35,463 nucleotides of DNA from Candidatus Solibacter sp. (GTDB lineage: Bacteria > Acidobacteriota > Terriglobia > Bryobacterales > Bryobacteraceae). Positions 33,065 through 35,463 of the stretch are shown piece by piece. The position numbers were made by a program, and so were the translations under genes. The stretch lies in contig JAOAPT010000148.1 in NCBI GenBank assembly GCA_025463045.1, positions 1 through 35,463 on the forward strand, in the 5' to 3' direction. Under the pieces are notes generated by a model, which did no database searches, was not told where the DNA came from, and was given only the letters and a program-made list of their open reading frames with translations. How positions within the stretch are numbered: position 1 is the stretch's first letter; each line of letters begins with the position of its first letter.

Positions 33065-33915
33065 GCGCCCGGCTTCTCCGCCAGGCTGCTCGCGCTGACG
33101 TCCTTCTCCGGATCCAACCAGGCGACGCCGCCGTCATCGCCAGCAGCGAAACGCTCTTCCCCCACCTTCGCGATCATCGCGTCCTCCACCTTCTGGAGCG
33201 GTGTGTAGCGCGGATGATGCGACTCCTTGTATGGATCGTTGCGCGCCGCGTTATAGCAGCAGATCAACGACCACCGGGGATTCTCCGATCGATTCTGATC
33301 GCTGCGATGCAGCAGGTTCGAGTCGAAGAAAACCGCATCGCCCGGCTGCATCTCCAGGTAAACCAGTTCGAGCCGCTTCGCCAATTCATTGACTCGCTCC
33401 ATCTGCGCGCCCGCTTGTTCTCCCGTGAGAATGTGCTCGATGCGCCCCGCCAGATGCGACCCCTTGAGCACCTGCAGGCAGCCGTTCTCCTTCGTCGCCG
33501 CGTCCACCGCGATGAACGCGCTCGTCAGCAAGGGGAACAGCACGCCGTTCTGATACCAGTAGCCGTAGTCCTGATGCCAGGCCCACGCGCCGCCGACGCG
33601 CGGCTCTTTCATGATCATCTTCGAGTGATAGTGATAGACCTCGCCGCCCAGGATCGCCTCTGCCGATTCCACGATCGACCGGCAGCGCGCGAACATCCCG
33701 TAAATCCCATCGCCCGGATGATTCCACAGCGATAGGCGAACCACCCCTCCCTCGCCATCCGCCTTCCCGAACGCGTGATCGTCCATCGCCTTGTCGGCCT
33801 TCGCGGCGCGGCGCAGCAGGTCGATCTCTTCCTTACTGAACATCCCGCGCGCCACCACGAAGCCGTCCTGCTTGTACTGCGCGACTTCCGCGGCGCTCAA
33901 CACCCCTCGTGCCAT
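33061..33915 (-). CDS. Phytanoyl-CoA dioxygenase (PhyH) family oxygenase
   Basis: A 284-residue Fe(II)/2-oxoglutarate-dependent oxygenase. The iron ligands are His114 and Asp116 in WHQDYGYW and probably His203 in SNLLHRSDQN. An Arg a few residues later (NPRWSLI) would bind 2-oxoglutarate. The N-terminal YKQDGFVVARGMFSKEEIDLL is the family's usual opening. Such enzymes hydroxylate diverse small molecules, and bacterial ones are frequent in sugar and secondary metabolism clusters. The ATG at 33915 lies 12 bases after the second isomerase gene. No residue of the iron centre is missing. Confidence 0.9.
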   Translation of the reverse strand: MARGVLSAAEVAQYKQDGFVVARGMFSKEEIDLLRRAAKADKAMDDHAFGKADGEGGVVRLSLWNHPGDGIYGMFARCRSIVESAEAILGGEVYHYHSKMIMKEPRVGGAWAWHQDYGYWYQNGVLFPLLTSAFIAVDAATKENGCLQVLKGSHLAGRIEHILTGEQAGAQMERVNELAKRLELVYLEMQPGDAVFFDSNLLHRSDQNRSENPRWSLICCYNAARNDPYKESHHPRYTPLQKVEDAMIAKVGEERFAAGDDGGVAWLDPEKDVSASSLAEKPGA

Positions 33916-33927
33916 GCGCGTCTCCTT

Positions 33928-34749
33928 TCACTTGCGGATTCCGAGCGACTGCATCAACTTGTCCGTCTCGCGATATGCCTCGGTAACCCACTCCGCGATT
34001 CTATCCGGTTCGGGCGAGTACTCGAGTTCGATGCTGACCGTGCCCTCGAATCCCGCGTCATTCAGCGCTTTCAAATACGGCGGAAAATCGACAACGCCGC
34101 GGCCCGGCGGCAGATCGCCATGCTTCGTGCCGTCGCAATCCGAGAAATGCACGTGCGCAATTCGCCCGGAAAGCTGCGTCACATCCTCGGGCCTGGTATG
34201 GGCCAGCGCAAGGTGCGAGACGTCCACGTTGGCCTTCACCGCGGGATGCGCCACTTCGTCCAGAAACCGAATCATCTTCGGCAGATCGTTGATCAGCGAA
34301 AGATGGAATGGCTCGAGCTCGAGCGCGATCTCCAGTCCCAGTCCCGCCGCGTGATCGCCCAATTCGCGAACGTGTTCCACCGCCCAGTTCCATTGCGCCT
34401 CGGGCGCGATCACTTCCTGCTGCCAGATATATTCGCCGAGCACCAGCAGAAGATTCCGCCCCTCCAACTCATACGCCAGATCGAGATACGCCTTCGCACG
34501 CTCCACATGAAAGCGGCGCACCGGCATATTGAAGTCCGCGATTCCGAGCGCGCAGCAAACCGTCGAGATCACCGGAATCTGCACCTCGCGGCACGTGTCG
34601 CGAATCAACTTCCGCTCACGCACATCGATCTCCATCGGGTCCGCGAAGATGTCGATCGTATCGAAGCCGATCTGCTTGGTCAGCCGAATGCCCTCGGCCG
34701 TTCCGACTGGCGAGCCCAGCCAGGCGGAACTGATGAGTCCTAGTTTCAC
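33928..34749 (-). CDS. Sugar phosphate isomerase/epimerase, TIM barrel (2)
   Basis: A second xylose-isomerase-like barrel, 273 residues, more typical of the family than its neighbour. It shows [50 protein letters not shown] (metal-binding Glu), [15 protein letters not shown] (Asp/His), [11 protein letters not shown] and [14 protein letters not shown]. The start is a GTG at 34749 overlapping the oxidoreductase stop as GTGA, with GGAG about 9 bases upstream. It is distinct enough from the 32237-33064 protein that the two are unlikely to be recent duplicates. It probably acts on the ketose or inositol-type product of the oxidoreductase. Confidence 0.9.
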   Translation of the reverse strand: MKLGLISSAWLGSPVGTAEGIRLTKQIGFDTIDIFADPMEIDVRERKLIRDTCREVQIPVISTVCCALGIADFNMPVRRFHVERAKAYLDLAYELEGRNLLLVLGEYIWQQEVIAPEAQWNWAVEHVRELGDHAAGLGLEIALELEPFHLSLINDLPKMIRFLDEVAHPAVKANVDVSHLALAHTRPEDVTQLSGRIAHVHFSDCDGTKHGDLPPGRGVVDFPPYLKALNDAGFEGTVSIELEYSPEPDRIAEWVTEAYRETDKLMQSLGIRK

Positions 34750-35463
34750 GAGTTTTCTCCGTTGACGATATCTTGAATCCGTACCGGACGATGCTCGTCA
34801 AGCGAGCGGTAGCAGGCGTCGACCAGCGCCATTGTGCCGAGATTCTCCCGCCCATTGATCTTCGGCGTGCGATTCTCCGTGAGGGCGCTCAGCAACTCGC
34901 CCATCGTGCCCTGAAATGCGTCCGGGAACCAGACCTCCGGCCATTGCGGCGTGAACCAGACTCCCGGTTGACGCTTGGTCGCGAACTGAATCGTGCTCGG
35001 CACCGCGTTCGGATATCCAGGCCATCCGATCGTGCCCTGCGCCAGTCCGTCGGTGCCTTCCACGCGCCACTTGATGTAGTTGTCCGCGGCAGTGCCCTCG
35101 CGAGCCGGGCCAGTCCACACGTCATCCCACGCCGACGCGCGCATGCCGTTCGCGTATTCCAGGATGTAAAGCACGATGCCGTCGCGATGCGCGAACTGCG
35201 TGCGCGGATCGGTTCGCGCGCTCGCATACACGAACTCCGGATCGCCGAACAGAAAGCGGAAGCAGTCCAGGTGATGAATACTCATCGCCGCGAGCGTCAG
35301 CCCGGGGTAGTCGCGCAGCCACGTCTGCCAGTGCGGAATCGCGCGCATCTCGATTGTCGCGAGCACCGGTTCGCCCAGGTCGCCGCGATCGAGCAGCGTC
35401 TTCAACGCGCGGATCGATTGGTCGTACCGCATGTTCTGATTCACCGCGAGCGTGATCCCCGCC
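34746..35463 (-). CDS. Gfo/Idh/MocA family oxidoreductase, 5' end outside window
   Basis: The frame is open to the window edge, so the N-terminal NAD(P)-binding domain is largely missing; a GTG at 35444 is internal. The visible 238 or so residues are the C-terminal substrate domain. [21 protein letters not shown] follows the catalytic-Lys region, shown here as [29 protein letters not shown] is the characteristic His-containing helix, and [24 protein letters not shown] the usual C-terminal motif. Members oxidise or interconvert sugars and inositols. Its position with two isomerases and a PhyH oxygenase supports a sugar or cyclitol pathway. Confidence 0.9.
   Translation of the reverse strand, partial: AGITLAVNQNMRYDQSIRALKTLLDRGDLGEPVLATIEMRAIPHWQTWLRDYPGLTLAAMSIHHLDCFRFLFGDPEFVYASARTDPRTQFAHRDGIVLYILEYANGMRASAWDDVWTGPAREGTAADNYIKWRVEGTDGLAQGTIGWPGYPNAVPSTIQFATKRQPGVWFTPQWPEVWFPDAFQGTMGELLSALTENRTPKINGRENLGTMALVDACYRSLDEHRPVRIQDIVNGENS

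Noticed and set aside
1-35463. tRNA, rRNA, insertion sequence or prophage features
   Set aside because: No cloverleaf-like gene, rRNA segment, transposase or phage gene was recognised by eye; absence of short RNA genes cannot be guaranteed without a covariance-model scan.

Overview
The window is high-GC bacterial DNA, densely coded with short gaps. The gene mix points to an acidobacterium of the Solibacter/Bryobacterales type: a wrecked Oar-like TonB-dependent receptor with a carboxypeptidase-regulatory domain, a PhyH/sugar-isomerase/Gfo-Idh-MocA cluster, a bacterial Ku, DUF892 and SRPBCC/Zn-alcohol dehydrogenase genes. This assignment is inference from family composition; no rRNA or other marker gene is present.

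Layout. (1) 1-2835 (+): the 3' end of an unknown gene and a secreted TPR protein carrying a 12-bp coding minisatellite. (2) 2997-6998 (-): a tightly packed run transcribed as SDR, SDR, RecQ-like helicase, inorganic pyrophosphatase. (3) 6999-8475: a decayed TonB-dependent receptor (+) that runs into the N-terminal stub of another secreted-protein gene (-), apparently a deletion scar. (4) 8577-12735: an MBL-fold hydrolase and a DUF892 ferritin-like protein (+), a strong hairpin, then Zn-dependent alcohol dehydrogenase, SRPBCC protein and a small unknown protein (-). (5) 12808-30627: a large glycan-type locus made of two divergent arms around 17545-17754. The left arm (-) encodes a GT9-like transferase, a PIG-L deacetylase, a GT4 and, after a gap, an ABC exporter. 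The right arm (+) has twelve genes joined mostly by 4-nt stop/start overlaps: epimerase, glycosidase-like/epimerase fusion, B12-type radical SAM, GT4, four CgeB-like glycosyltransferases with a histidine phosphatase between the third and fourth, nucleotidyltransferase, methyltransferase and a second glycosidase-like protein. (6) 30685-31250 (+): a small conserved-looking protein and a gene remnant. (7) 31246-35463 (-): Gfo/Idh/MocA oxidoreductase (partial), sugar isomerase, PhyH dioxygenase, second sugar isomerase, Ku.

How the genes fit together. Region 5 looks like a dedicated pathway for a modified oligosaccharide. Nucleotide-sugar supply would come from the nucleotidyltransferase and two epimerase domains, assembly from at least six or seven transferases, tailoring from the deacetylase, methyltransferase and radical SAM enzyme, and possibly export from the ABC protein. 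The product is unknown.

The most striking observation is that the two glycosidase-like domains of the right arm are circular permutants of each other. The protein at 29743-30627 starts at the strand carrying the acid/base glutamate and ends with the segment that is N-terminal in the protein at 18870-20921. The permuted copy keeps both expected catalytic glutamates, whereas the copy fused to the epimerase has glutamine at both positions.
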